64,000 nucleotides of DNA from Sphingobium cloacae (GCF_002355855.1 NZ_AP017658.1:44911-108910); one strand, 5' to 3'; numbered from the stretch's first letter, positions 42,093 to 49,632 are shown. Notes: generated from the letters alone by a model not told the origin. Numbers and translations are program-made.

Positions 42093-43001
42093 CTAGGGAA
42101 TTTTAGATGCCCACTTTTGCGGAATCTTCGGTGCCCGTTGACAGCGGCCATCCTCGAAAATCACCGTGACCAAAGGCGCCAGCGGGAGCCACGCAGGGAA
42201 GCCGTCGACCAAGACCGGTAGTCTAGGAGATCGGATCGGCGCGGAGGGTTTGTCCGTGAGGCCCGATCGAACCGGATCGCGGTCGGTGGGGGCCAATGGC
42301 TGTGCCACAGGCGCCCGCGGAGGGACCGGCGCCGGGTGCGTCTGCTTGAGTTCGGCGATGAAGCGCGATCCTGCGGCGAGCGTTGCGCCGGCGTCGCCCC
42401 AGCTGGCGACATAGGCCTCGACCTCGGCAGGGTAGTCCCTCGCCGTCCGGTGCAGATCATAGAGAAGGCGAATAGGCGCAAACGGCAGGGCCGCCTTGAG
42501 ATAGGCCGGCATGTCGCCATAGGCGGCATAGAGCGAGACGAACTGCTTGGATCGGCCGAGTGCCGCCGCGATCTCGACCTGGTTCATCCCGCCCTTCAGC
42601 ATCCGGGCGATCGCATGGGCGAGCTCGACCGACGACAGATTGGCGCGCTGGTCGTTCTCGACGATCTGGTCGGCCAGCAGTTGCACTCCCTCGCCGACCG
42701 GCACGACGATCGCGGGGATCGTGGCAAGGCCCGCCAGCTGCGATGCGCGGAAGCGGCGCTCGCCCAGACGTATCCGGTGCATGCCGTTCGCGTCGGGCGG
42801 CGTAACCGTGATCGGCTGCAGCACGCCGCGCGACGCGATCGAGGCGGCCAGCTCGGCGAGCGCGTCATCGTCGAAGCTGCGCCGGGGATTGCCGGGGTCG
42901 GGCAGGATGCGCGCAAGTTCGATATCCTCGACCCGGCGCGCCCGTTCATGGTCGCCGACAAGAAGTCCGAACTCCTCGATGCGCTCGTCGAACTTGCCCA
43001 T
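42093..43001 (-). CDS. parB: ParB-family partition protein, C-terminus replaced by IS21 sequence
   Basis: 302 residues from MGKFDERIEEFGLLVGDHER. The ParB/Srx domain reads IELARILPDPGNPRRSFDDD, GVLQPITVTPPDANGMHRIR, LGERRFRASQLAGL and QIVENDQRANLSSVELAHAI, followed by the KorB-like helix-turn-helix (MNQVEIAAALGRSKQFVSLY). The last residues, KIPQKWASKIP, come from the IS21 terminal repeat. Without the insertion the frame would run on for about 26 different residues. The C-terminal dimerisation part may be affected. The start overlaps the parA stop, so parAB is one operon. Confidence 0.88.
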   Translation of the reverse strand: MGKFDERIEEFGLLVGDHERARRVEDIELARILPDPGNPRRSFDDDALAELAASIASRGVLQPITVTPPDANGMHRIRLGERRFRASQLAGLATIPAIVVPVGEGVQLLADQIVENDQRANLSSVELAHAIARMLKGGMNQVEIAAALGRSKQFVSLYAAYGDMPAYLKAALPFAPIRLLYDLHRTARDYPAEVEAYVASWGDAGATLAAGSRFIAELKQTHPAPVPPRAPVAQPLAPTDRDPVRSGLTDKPSAPIRSPRLPVLVDGFPAWLPLAPLVTVIFEDGRCQRAPKIPQKWASKIP

Positions 43002-43765
43002 CAGGCGGCCGCGACCTCCTGGCTTGTCATGCGCCCCTCGATCTCGGCGAGCACCGCGCGGATCTCCTCGGCCGCCGCCTTGGCGCCGCTGCCGGTCTCC
43101 TGCCATACCGGACGATGATTTTCCGCGGCATGCTTGTAGGTCGGCCGCGCCTTGATGAAGGCCGGGAACATGAGCTTCTCGCCGACCGCATGCGCCAGCT
43201 TCACCGCATTCTCCATCTCGCGCCGGTCGAACGGATTGACCATCGAGGGGAGGAGCCCGAGGAAAGCGATCTTGCGGCCGGCGCGCGCGGCCTCGGCCTT
43301 GCGCAGCGCGGTCAGCAGCATCTTGGCGCATTCGACCGAATCCTCGGCAACCTGCACCGGCGCGATCACGGCATCGGCGACCGCCATCGCGCTCAAGGTG
43401 AGCTCGTCCCACTTGGGACCGGTATCGATAACGCAATAGTCGAAATGCGGGCGGAGCGCCGGGAAGCGGCCGATGAAGTCGCGCACATCCTGCGCCGCCT
43501 TGACCATCTGGAGACGGGGATCGGCACCGAGCACGGTTAGCCCGGCCTGCCCGTCGGCGCACAGGGCAGCGGCAGGATCGAACAGGTCGGCGGAAAATCC
43601 GCCTTGCCGCTCGGCGCCCAGGCGCCGCGTCGAGCTGCCCTGCGGGTCGAGATCGACGAAGGCGACGCGGCGCTCAGGCGGTTCAGCAAGATACCAGGCG
43701 AGATGACTGGCGAGGAAGGTCTTGCCGACCCCGCCCTTGAGCAGGCTGACGACGATCGTCTTCAT
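43001..43765 (-). CDS. parA: ParA-family partition ATPase
   Basis: 254 residues from MKTIVVSLLKGGVGKTFLAS, with the deviant Walker A KGGVGKT at residues 11-17, VAFVDLDPQGSSTRRLG, the Walker B-like YCVIDTGPKWDELT and IAPVQVAEDSVECAK. The short form without an N-terminal DNA-binding domain suggests type Ib-like ParA, in which autoregulation is done by another protein. It moves plasmid copies to the cell halves together with ParB and a centromere. The palindrome at 44080-44111, upstream of the operon, is a candidate for that site or for the operator. Confidence 0.92.
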   Translation of the reverse strand: MKTIVVSLLKGGVGKTFLASHLAWYLAEPPERRVAFVDLDPQGSSTRRLGAERQGGFSADLFDPAAALCADGQAGLTVLGADPRLQMVKAAQDVRDFIGRFPALRPHFDYCVIDTGPKWDELTLSAMAVADAVIAPVQVAEDSVECAKMLLTALRKAEAARAGRKIAFLGLLPSMVNPFDRREMENAVKLAHAVGEKLMFPAFIKARPTYKHAAENHRPVWQETGSGAKAAAEEIRAVLAEIEGRMTSQEVAAA

Positions 43766-43777
43766 GACCGCGGCACC

Positions 43778-43954
43778 TCAGCAATAGTCGTCAGGACCAT
43801 CGCGCAGGTTGCGCTCATAATGATCGCGCGAGGACCAGTCGCCGCCACCCCCAATGCCGGGACCGGCATAGCGGAACAGATAGACGGTGAGGGCGAAGCA
43901 GCCGAACGCGAAGAGAAACGCGTGATCGGGATGCGCGGCGAAATATGCGGCCAT
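43778..43954 (-). CDS. Small single-pass membrane protein upstream of parA
   Basis: 58 residues from MAAYFAAHPDHAFLFAFGCF. One hydrophobic segment (HAFLFAFGCFALTVYLF, about residues 11-27) is followed by a glycine-rich linker and a charged tail (SSRDHYERNLRDGPDDYC). The gene is 12 bases upstream of parA and is probably in its operon. The CTCCTT in the plus strand just before it reads AAGGAG on the minus strand, a good ribosome-binding site. Function unknown. Confidence 0.6.
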   Translation of the reverse strand: MAAYFAAHPDHAFLFAFGCFALTVYLFRYAGPGIGGGGDWSSRDHYERNLRDGPDDYC

Positions 43955-44079
43955 GATAAGTCTCCTTGGAGCCAGTGAACGGGCAAGCGAACGGCGCCAC
44001 TGGCGCCGGCCACGCGCAATCGCGCGACATCTCGGACCCGCGCCCTCCCCTCCCGCATTTGCGGATGCGGCGTCCGTTG

Positions 44080-44111
44080 CCCGCATAGTCTGCTCAAGCA
44101 GACTATGCGGG
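44080..44111. repeat. 32-bp palindrome upstream of the parAB operon (copy 2)
   Basis: Perfect 14-bp arms CCCGCATAGTCTGC and GCAGACTATGCGGG around TCAA. Its inner 22 bases are the same palindrome as 39542-39563. It lies between the terminator of the DUF3768 gene and the start of the small membrane protein gene that leads the parAB operon. Confidence 0.8.
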
Positions 44112-44136
44112 CCATCCCCCCGGTCGGGGGGATGGC
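44111..44136 (-). terminator. Hairpin after the DUF3768 gene
   Basis: Perfect 11-bp stem GCCATCCCCCC/GGGGGGATGGC with a GGTC loop, starting 9 bases after the DUF3768 stop on the minus strand. There is no T-run, but position and strength suggest a terminator or transcript-end stabiliser separating this gene from the par operon. Confidence 0.55.
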
Positions 44137-44145
44137 TGCGCCGGA

Positions 44146-44538
44146 TCAATATTCGTCGGCCAGCAGGATAGTGAGCACGCGCGTCGTGACCTCGGGGTTC
44201 GCGGCATCCGGCGAGCCATAGGCGAGCTCGAGATCGTAATAGTCGATCTTCCAGTAGAGGATCGCATCCTCGAACTCGAAGCGGCCGAAATCATGCTCGT
44301 CGATCGGATCGTTGTCGGGCGTGAAGCTGTCATAGTCGCGCACGATCCGGAGGATCTCCGCGCGGCGGCGAAAGCCGCGGAACAGGGCGACGTCGCCGAT
44401 CAGCGCCGCAACGCCCGCAGTCATCACGATCTGGTTGCGGCCCGGGCTATGGATGGACCGGCGAAGCGCGTCATTGAGTTCGGCGACGCGGGCGATCCGC
44501 TCGGCCTGGCTCATCGCATTCGGGGAGGATTGGGACAT
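44146..44538 (-). CDS. DUF3768 protein
   Basis: 130 residues. The conserved DUF3768 pattern is clear: RIARVAELNDALRR, VMTAGVAALIG, VRDYDSFTPDNDPIDEHDFG, FEFEDAILYWKIDYYDLELA and DAANPEVTTRVLTILLADEY. The family is common on alphaproteobacterial plasmids next to ssb, ardC and DUF2493 genes. No biochemical function is known to me. Strong GC-rich hairpins lie upstream (44650-44668). Confidence 0.88.
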   Translation of the reverse strand: MSQSSPNAMSQAERIARVAELNDALRRSIHSPGRNQIVMTAGVAALIGDVALFRGFRRRAEILRIVRDYDSFTPDNDPIDEHDFGRFEFEDAILYWKIDYYDLELAYGSPDAANPEVTTRVLTILLADEY

Positions 44539-44649
44539 GAGAACGCTCCTGATCTGTCCGGCCCCGCCCGCCGGGGCCTTCCGACAGGCGTGCCAAGGGC
44601 CGGCGGCAGAGCGCGGCCGCGCACCGGCAGGGTCGCAACGGCAGTGGAG

Positions 44650-44668
44650 AAGCCCGCAAAGCGGGCTT
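44650..44668. repeat. GC-rich hairpin in the spacer upstream of the DUF3768 gene
   Basis: Perfect 8-bp stem AAGCCCGC/GCGGGCTT with an AAA loop. It lies in the 259-base spacer 44539-44797, which otherwise holds no gene. The spacer also has a GGCCCCG/CGGGGCC inverted repeat close to the DUF3768 start. Confidence 0.5.
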
Positions 44669-44797
44669 GCGCGGGCGCGCGCGCCGGCCAGGCAAGCCGA
44701 CAGGAGGAAGGTCTTGGCGGGCGGGATCGCGAAGAGATGATCGCGGTGTCCTGATTCTCTGGCTCCGCGGAGAGCCCGGCGCTATCCTCCGCCCATC

Positions 44798-45148
44798 ATG
44801 ACGAGCAGCGCCACTCTCTTCCGCCTTGCCCCGGCCTGGACCGCGTCACTCCAGGCGATGCGGCTGCGCCAGATCCTCGTCCGATCGCAATGCCGCCGCT
44901 GCGGTGCGTTGATGCGCGAGGATGTCGATGCCCTGATCGGGCTCCATGGAGCAGGCGCCAGCCTCATCGACCGGCAGGCCCGATGCCGCATGGTCGGCTG
45001 CGACGGCGCGGCCTATTATCTCGCGGCGCGGGGCCATGACCGTCCCTGGCACATATTGCTGCACGATGAGCACCTGCGTGCGGGCCTGGCCAACTGCCCT
45101 CCAGCGCGCGGCGCGACCGGCCGGGCCATAGTTTGCGCGCAGGGTTGA
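44798..45148 (+). CDS. Small cysteine-containing protein of unknown function
   Basis: 116 residues. A CRRCG pair (residues about 32-36) and a later ARCRMVGCDGAAYYLAARGH segment give a probable zinc ribbon of the C-x2-C...C-x4-C type. LIGLHGAGASLIDRQ lies between them. No domain name is certain. It is the only plus-strand gene in this stretch, just right of the DUF3768 gene and reading away from it. Confidence 0.6.
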   Translation: MTSSATLFRLAPAWTASLQAMRLRQILVRSQCRRCGALMREDVDALIGLHGAGASLIDRQARCRMVGCDGAAYYLAARGHDRPWHILLHDEHLRAGLANCPPARGATGRAIVCAQG

Positions 45149-45286
45149 GAAGTGCGAGCAGTCACGGCAGGGATCGTCACCCGAATGGGCTGAGACTTGG
45201 CACAAGGCTCAGGGCGAAGCCTAGAGCCCGGTCCGGCCGCGCCGGAGCCGCCATTCTCAGCGCATAGATGCAGAGAAATCCGACTT

Positions 45287-45808
45287 TCAGACGGCAACCG
45301 CCCGTCGCAGATTGCCAAGTGCAGAACACAATTTCTGCGATACCTTACGGAGCTGCTGAAGCCTCTCCGCCGCCTCGTTCTCTTCGATCACGAGCGTCGA
45401 ACGATCAGCCTGCCGTGCCCGGATCGCGATCACACGAAAGATGGCGGCCCATCGACTGGTCCGTTCGACTGTCAGCTTCGCCTGGCCATGGGCGAGCATC
45501 GTGCGCAGCCCTTCCTGGTGCCGAAATTCCGCCAGCAGGCTCGCGACACCCTTTCCCTCCACGGAAAAGGGGCCGCCCTCATTGACGAGTGCAGCAAGGT
45601 CATCGAGCCGTTGCCCGACCAAATGCCGTAGCTTCACCGACTGTCCTCGTCCCGGCTGAGCGCTCAGATGCAGCAAAGTCTCGGTAACGGCCACCTCCAC
45701 CGCGGCGAAGCATTGCAGACAGGCACCGCGCCAGGCGTTCACCTCCTGGGTGACGCGCGCCCACAGGGCATCATCGCCGGCATTCGCTATCGCAGCCTCA
45801 ATCGTCAT
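45287..45808 (-). CDS. Protein of unknown function (173 residues)
   Basis: Starts MTIEAAIANAGDDALWARVT. A helical, alanine- and leucine-rich protein with CLQCFAAVEVAVTETLLHLS, VKLRHLVGQRLDDLAALVNE, LLAEFRHQEGLRTMLAHGQA and a C-terminal LQQLRKVSQKLCSALGNL helix. The layout (helical, with an RxxxAHG-like element) recalls HEPN/AbiV-type proteins, but the likeness is weak. The frame is open to 46222; the earlier part has no coding character. Confidence 0.55.
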   Translation of the reverse strand: MTIEAAIANAGDDALWARVTQEVNAWRGACLQCFAAVEVAVTETLLHLSAQPGRGQSVKLRHLVGQRLDDLAALVNEGGPFSVEGKGVASLLAEFRHQEGLRTMLAHGQAKLTVERTSRWAAIFRVIAIRARQADRSTLVIEENEAAERLQQLRKVSQKLCSALGNLRRAVAV

Positions 45809-45915
45809 TATCGCAGCATAGTCGCGGCATCTGAACAATCGGTTCTCGTCTTCGGCGCAAGCCGCGAGCGAAGCGCGGGGAATAACCGGGAGCCGAGCGG
45901 CTCCCGGTCGAGCCG

Positions 45916-46080
45916 TCAGGCAAAGGGATCGAATTCGGTGACGATGGCGACGCTGCCGTCGGCGTCTTCGGCGGTGATAACCCCGTAATGCTGCCCGATC
46001 GCGATGACGAAGGTGACCATCATGAGGCTGCGCGAGAGGCTGAAGGCGTGGCGGCGAGCGATTGCGATGTCGGTGAACAT
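45916..46080 (-). CDS. Small protein with one hydrophobic segment (54 residues)
   Basis: MFTDIAIARRHAFSLSRSLM then MVTFVIAIGQHYGVITAEDA and an acidic tail ending EFDPFA. A single hydrophobic segment near residues 20-36 may span the membrane. AGGAG lies just upstream of the ATG at 46080. No family is recognised. It shares its general form, a short hydrophobic protein, with the one upstream of parA. Confidence 0.5.
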   Translation of the reverse strand: MFTDIAIARRHAFSLSRSLMMVTFVIAIGQHYGVITAEDADGSVAIVTEFDPFA

Positions 46081-46385
46081 GTCGAGGCTCCTTTGCGCGC
46101 CGGCGGGTTCGTCCCGCTCGACAGGCGCCCGATGTGTCCGGCCGGTGGCCGCGATCACTTTTTTGGCTGGAGGCCCAAAAAGCCGTAGCGAAGCGACCGG
46201 ACCCCTTGCGGGTTGATCGCAAAAGGTCACCGGGTGGACCAAGGATCGCGCCGATTGAGAGCGGGCGAACCCGCCGGCCAGGAGGCCAGGTCCCCGCCGA
46301 TGTCGCGCCCCACCCCTTGCCCTGCCTGCCGCTCCATCCAACGGGTCCGGATGACAGGCCGCCGCTTGTCGGTTAGCCCCGCCGG

Positions 46386-46820
46386 ATGCTGTTCCCGCTC
46401 CTGCTTGCCGCCGCCGTGGTCCCCAATGATCAGACCTTCGCCTGCACACCGACGCGCGTCTGGGATGGCGATGGCCCGATCTGGTGCCGCGAGGGCGCCC
46501 ATGTGCGGCTCGCCGGCATTGCCGCGCGCGAGATCGACAACAGCTGCCGCCCCGGCCAGCCCTGTCCGAGAGCAAGTGGCCCGGCCGCCCGCGATGCGTT
46601 GGTGCGCCTGCTTGGCGGACCGCGCGGCCAGACATCCACCGGGCATATTCGCGTGGCTGGCCCCACCATGCGCTGCGTCTCGACCGGCGAAGCCAAGGGC
46701 AACCGGACCGGCGCCTGGTGCAACGCGCCCGGCATCGGCGATCTCAGCTGCGCGATGATTGCGACCGGCACCGTGCTGCGCTGGGAGCGCTATGCCAAGG
46801 GGCGATGCCGATCCCGCTGA
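46386..46820 (+). CDS. Secreted thermonuclease-like (SNase-fold) protein
   Basis: 144 residues with an N-terminal signal peptide (MLFPLLLAAAVVPNDQTFA, cleavage probably near residue 19). The OB/SNase pattern follows: RVWDGDGPIWCREGAHVRLA, then GIAAREID, AARDALVRLLGG, and CNAPGIGDLSCAMIATGTVL. Residues for catalysis in classical SNase (Arg, Glu, Arg) are partly replaced: GIAAREID keeps R and E, while the second Arg is less clear. Plasmid-borne thermonuclease-family proteins of this type are common in sphingomonads; role unknown, export likely. Confidence 0.78.
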   Translation: MLFPLLLAAAVVPNDQTFACTPTRVWDGDGPIWCREGAHVRLAGIAAREIDNSCRPGQPCPRASGPAARDALVRLLGGPRGQTSTGHIRVAGPTMRCVSTGEAKGNRTGAWCNAPGIGDLSCAMIATGTVLRWERYAKGRCRSR

Positions 46821-46857
46821 TCCGCTTGGGACCATGCCGCGCCTGAACAGGATAAGA

Positions 46858-46882
46858 GGCCCGGCGGCGATGCCGCCGGGCC
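46858..46882. terminator. Strong hairpin between the thermonuclease gene and ssb (convergent)
   Basis: Perfect 11-bp stem GGCCCGGCGGC/GCCGCCGGGCC around GAT, placed between two converging genes (stops at 46820 and 46896). Likely a shared bidirectional terminator, though without T-runs. Confidence 0.6.
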
Positions 46883-46895
46883 GCCCTGTCCGAGC

Positions 46896-47303
46896 TCAGA
46901 AGGGGATTTCATCGTCTTCGGGCTCGTTGCCGCCGCCGCTATTCTCGTTGGACTTGGCGCGGGTGAGGAAGGTCACCTCGTCGGCGATGATCTCGACGCC
47001 GTAGCGTTCGATATTCTCGCTGTCGGTCCAGCGGGTGTAGTGGATACGGCCCCGGACCATGACCTTCATACCCTTGTCGACATATTGCTCGACCGTCTTG
47101 CCGACGCCGTTGAAGCAGGTGATCCGGTGCCATTCGGTGTCCTCGAGGCGGCGATTGTTGTCGTCGCGCAGGATCTTGCCGTTGCTGTCGCGCTTCGGGC
47201 GCGAGGTGGCGAGGCTGAAATGGGTAATGCGGGTGCCGCCCTGGGTGGTGCGGGTTTCCGGCGTGCCACCGACATTGCCGGCGAGGATGACGAGGTTCTG
47301 CAT
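46896..47303 (-). CDS. ssb: Single-stranded DNA-binding protein
   Basis: 135 residues from MQNLVILAGNVGGTPETRTT. The OB-fold core (THFSLATSRPKRDSNGKILR, DTEWHRITCFNGVGKTVEQY, VDKGMKVMVRGRIHYTRW, YGVEIIADEVTFL) and the acidic tip DDEIPF, which contacts replication and repair proteins, are present. It is a plasmid SSB of standard type; a second OB-fold SSB-like gene lies at 61724. The frame extends upstream to 47444, but homology starts at 47303. Its leader holds the structured RNA candidate at 47375-47481. Confidence 0.95.
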   Translation of the reverse strand: MQNLVILAGNVGGTPETRTTQGGTRITHFSLATSRPKRDSNGKILRDDNNRRLEDTEWHRITCFNGVGKTVEQYVDKGMKVMVRGRIHYTRWTDSENIERYGVEIIADEVTFLTRAKSNENSGGGNEPEDDEIPF

Positions 47304-47374
47304 GGCCTGAGTTCCTTCGATGTGGGTCCAAGGGACCGTCCCTTCGACTGATCCCCGGCCAAGGCGGACAGGAC

Positions 47375-47481
47375 GGCCCATCCACCGGCAGCGCAGCGCC
47401 GGGGAACCCCGAGACAAGGGGTGGTGCGGGCAGCCGTGGCACACGGCAACTCGGCCCGATGGCTTGCGGGTTGGATGGGCC
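47375..47481 (-). ncRNA. Candidate structured RNA in the ssb leader (copy A)
   Basis: Nested helices are visible. P1 pairs GGCCCATCC (47375-47383) with GGATGGGCC (47473-47481). P2 pairs AACCC (47405-47409) with GGGTT (47468-47472). A hairpin GCCGTG-GCA-CACGGC lies at 47433-47447, and a GC hairpin near 47385-47402. Unpaired blocks GGGGAACCC and GGGTGGTGCGGGCAG (plus-strand sense) are identical in copy B at 49493-49632. The element lies 72 bases upstream of ssb, on its template side, so transcription with ssb is assumed. Could be a leader regulator or an independent RNA. Confidence 0.55.
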
Positions 47482-47710
47482 GGACGGCCGGCTTAGGGGT
47501 CAGATGAGGAGAAGGACGGTGCGTCGCTTGGGCCATGACCGGAGCCCACCCAGCGAAACCGCCGATATTGCCGGCTTTGCCGAGCACGCCGGTCCGGCAT
47601 CTCGCGGACCTTACGCCCGTGCCTTATCTGCCCGTCCCTTGAGCCGCAGGACGGGATTGTAGATCCTTCGCATGGCCACTCGCGGGCTCGACACGACGTC
47701 CGTTGCACGA

Positions 47711-48379
47711 TCACGCGGAGGGGGAAGAGGAGGTACGCAAGGTGGCGGCGCCTGGCGTGGCTGGCCTCAGGCAGGCCGCCACGGCATCGAGGAGCTGCCC
47801 GGTCTCGCAAAGCACGGCGCCGATGTCGCAGGCATAGCCACCTGCCACCAGCGCGTCGATCCGATGCACGGCATAGGCCGGGCCGAGGCTCTTGATGAAA
47901 TCGGCCAGCGGACGACCGGGCGCCGGCAGGCCTAGCTGCCGCGCCTCGTCGAGGGCGCGGACAAGGTCATGACGGATATCGCGGGCCAGCGCATCGTCCG
48001 TCCAGCCATGACCCAAAAGATGCGCCTTCAAACCCAGTTCGCAGGAGATCGCGAGCAAGTGCAGTGCCGGCGCAAGCGCAATAGGCGCGCCAATCTGCGC
48101 GCCGCGATGAAATTCGCGCGCTCGATCGAGAAACACGGCTGCAAGCACCGGATCGCCGGGCGCCGCCAATCTTTCGATCGCGCGCCAGCGGCGCGGCGTC
48201 AGCTGGCGGAGCCAGGAGGGACCGGCCTGGTTGCGAAGATGCCGTAAGTAAGCGCCATCGGCTTCGTCCACATCGCGGCCTGTCGACCATAAGGACAGCA
48301 GCTTCGCCTTCCAGTGGCGGCCATGCGCGGCGCGGAAGGCAAGGAGCGCGCACGCACTGGCGCGATCGGGCATGAACAT
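47711..48379 (-). CDS. Protein of unknown function, HEPN-like features (222 residues)
   Basis: Starts MFMPDRASACALLAFRAAHG. The middle and end are helical: ALHLLAISCELGLKAHLLGH, then GWTDDALARDIRHDLVRALD and EARQLGLPAPGRPLADFIKS. The order S/CxELxLKAxLL followed later by HDL recalls HEPN-domain proteins, which are often RNases or their partners; this is tentative. The frame is open much further upstream (48739), but the sequence before 48379 looks noncoding. It is followed by no obvious partner gene. Confidence 0.6.
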   Translation of the reverse strand: MFMPDRASACALLAFRAAHGRHWKAKLLSLWSTGRDVDEADGAYLRHLRNQAGPSWLRQLTPRRWRAIERLAAPGDPVLAAVFLDRAREFHRGAQIGAPIALAPALHLLAISCELGLKAHLLGHGWTDDALARDIRHDLVRALDEARQLGLPAPGRPLADFIKSLGPAYAVHRIDALVAGGYACDIGAVLCETGQLLDAVAACLRPATPGAATLRTSSSPSA

Positions 48380-48462
48380 GATGCGGAACCTCCGAAGGGA
48401 ACAAGGGACGCATCCGCCCCGCCCCCTCCCCTCCGGCACCGGAATCCGCGAGATTGAGAAAA

Positions 48463-48484
48463 GCCGGCCGCCGAAGCGGCCGGC
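48463..48484 (-). terminator. Rho-independent terminator after the DUF2493 gene
   Basis: Perfect 9-bp stem GCCGGCCGC/GCGGCCGGC with a CGAA loop, followed on the minus strand by TTTT. It starts 8 bases after the stop at 48492. Confidence 0.75.
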
Positions 48485-48491
48485 ACGGCGG

Positions 48492-49433
48492 TCAGCCGCG
48501 AGATAAAGCCGCCGGCGGCGTTCCGAGCGGTCCGCGGCGATCGACGACATGGATGCCGCGCGCCTTGGCCTCGACCACCAGCCTTTCGGTGACGCCGTTG
48601 CCCTGGAAGGCAATGACGTAGCGCGGCTTGACCGAGAGCATCTGCTCGTTGCGCCGGAAGCCGGCACGATCGCCAAGCTTGCGATCAAGGCCGAACCGCA
48701 GCTGCTGGATGCCGTTCTGCTCGGCCCAGGATGCTGCAAGACGCTCGATGCCCTTCATGTCGCCGCCATGGACGAGATACATGTCGCCCACACGTTCGCG
48801 CACGGCCTTGAGGGTCCGCAGCAGATTGTCGGCAAACTGCTTGGCCTCGTCGTCGCTGGCGAAGCGAAGGCGCCCGCCGGCGAAGACCACGGGCGTGCCA
48901 TGGACCATATTGGCATCGCGCACCCGCTCGCGCCGCGCCTGCAAATAGGCCCGGCCATCGACGATCGCAGCGGTCGTGCCGAGCGAGATGCGGTTGCCGG
49001 TCGCGGGCACCCAGGAGCGGCCGGTCTCATGCAGATAGTGGCGCGCCGCGGTGTCGCGCATCCCCTCATAGGCCTGGGCGGACTGCTCGACCTTGCGGGC
49101 GAGATCGATCTTGTCCTCGAGATCAGCGGTCGCGATCTCCGATCCGTCCTGCTCGGCGAGCAGGAGCCGGATCTCGTCGGTCAGGCGGTCGATCAGCTGA
49201 TGCTTCTTGGCGGCCGCGCGGTGGAAGAGATTGACGAAGCCCCAGCCCAGATCCTCGATGTCGCGTTCGAGCGCGGTGAAGGGGAAGAGCGCGAAGAGAT
49301 CGCTCCAGATGGCGCTGACGGTCTGTTCGAGCGCTTCGGCCGGCGGCGGCGCTTCCATCGAGCGTTGGTCGCCCATCAGGTCGAGATGGCCGAGTTCGAG
49401 TGCTTGGAGCACTGCTGAAAGGGAGCTGGTCAT
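48492..49433 (-). CDS. DUF2493 protein (SLOG-like, plasmid-associated)
   Basis: 313 residues from MTSSLSAVLQALELGHLDLM. The C-terminal DUF2493 domain (residues about 190-305) includes VFAGGRLRFASDDEAKQFAD, DMYLVHGGDMKGIERLAASW, AEQNGIQQLRFGLDRKLGDR and YVIAFQGNGVTERLVVEAKA, followed by RGIHVVD, a Rossmann-like nucleotide-binding fold related to SLOG/DprA-like proteins. The N-terminal half is helical and family-specific. These proteins are frequent on alphaproteobacterial plasmids; function unknown. The frame is open to 49643, but the family start is 49433. A second copy of the structured RNA candidate lies upstream. Confidence 0.85.
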   Translation of the reverse strand: MTSSLSAVLQALELGHLDLMGDQRSMEAPPPAEALEQTVSAIWSDLFALFPFTALERDIEDLGWGFVNLFHRAAAKKHQLIDRLTDEIRLLLAEQDGSEIATADLEDKIDLARKVEQSAQAYEGMRDTAARHYLHETGRSWVPATGNRISLGTTAAIVDGRAYLQARRERVRDANMVHGTPVVFAGGRLRFASDDEAKQFADNLLRTLKAVRERVGDMYLVHGGDMKGIERLAASWAEQNGIQQLRFGLDRKLGDRAGFRRNEQMLSVKPRYVIAFQGNGVTERLVVEAKARGIHVVDRRGPLGTPPAALSRG

Positions 49434-49492
49434 GAGGGATTGCCTTTCCGTGTCGCAGGGCCGGCGGCCTTCCCGCCGGATGCGCACCCTCC

Positions 49493-49632
49493 GGGCCATC
49501 GAAAAAGCGGCGGCGGCACCGCCGGGCAACGCCCAAGGGGAACCCGATAAGGTCCGGGTGGTGCGGGCAGGCGCGCCTCGGCGCGCCAACACGGCCGGAG
49601 CGTTCGGGTTGCCGCCGCCAGCGCGATGGCCC
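49493..49632 (-). ncRNA. Candidate structured RNA in the DUF2493 gene leader (copy B)
   Basis: Same architecture as 47375-47481. P1 is GGGCCATCG (49493-49501) with CGATGGCCC (49624-49632), and P2 is AACCCGA (49541-49547) with TCGGGTT (49604-49610). A hairpin GGCGCGC-CTCG-GCGCGCC lies at 49570-49587, and a CGGCGG/CCGCCG hairpin near 49508-49524. GGGGAACCC and GGGTGGTGCGGGCAG are conserved. P1 differs from copy A at two positions, and in both cases the pairing base has changed with it, which is covariation. It lies 60 bases upstream of the gene start. Confidence 0.55.

Larger units (their letters stand above)
39812..42130. mobile_element. IS21-family insertion sequence, about 2.3 kb
   Basis: Inverted ends containing TCCGCAAAAGTGGGC lie at 39817-39831 and, reversed, at 42109-42123, and both extend inward to AAAATTCCCTAGTT. 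Between them are istA and istB. A 4-bp GTGC flanks a 39812-42130 unit (39808-39811 and 42131-42134), which IS21-type duplications would allow; exact ends are tentative. It lies in the 3' end of parB: joining the flanks across one GTGC keeps parB in frame. Confidence 0.85.

Noticed and set aside
45287..46222. A 311-codon version of the gene at 45287
   Set aside because: The N-terminal 138 codons are arginine-rich noise antisense to the neighbouring spacer and small gene; a start at 45808 leaves a normal protein.
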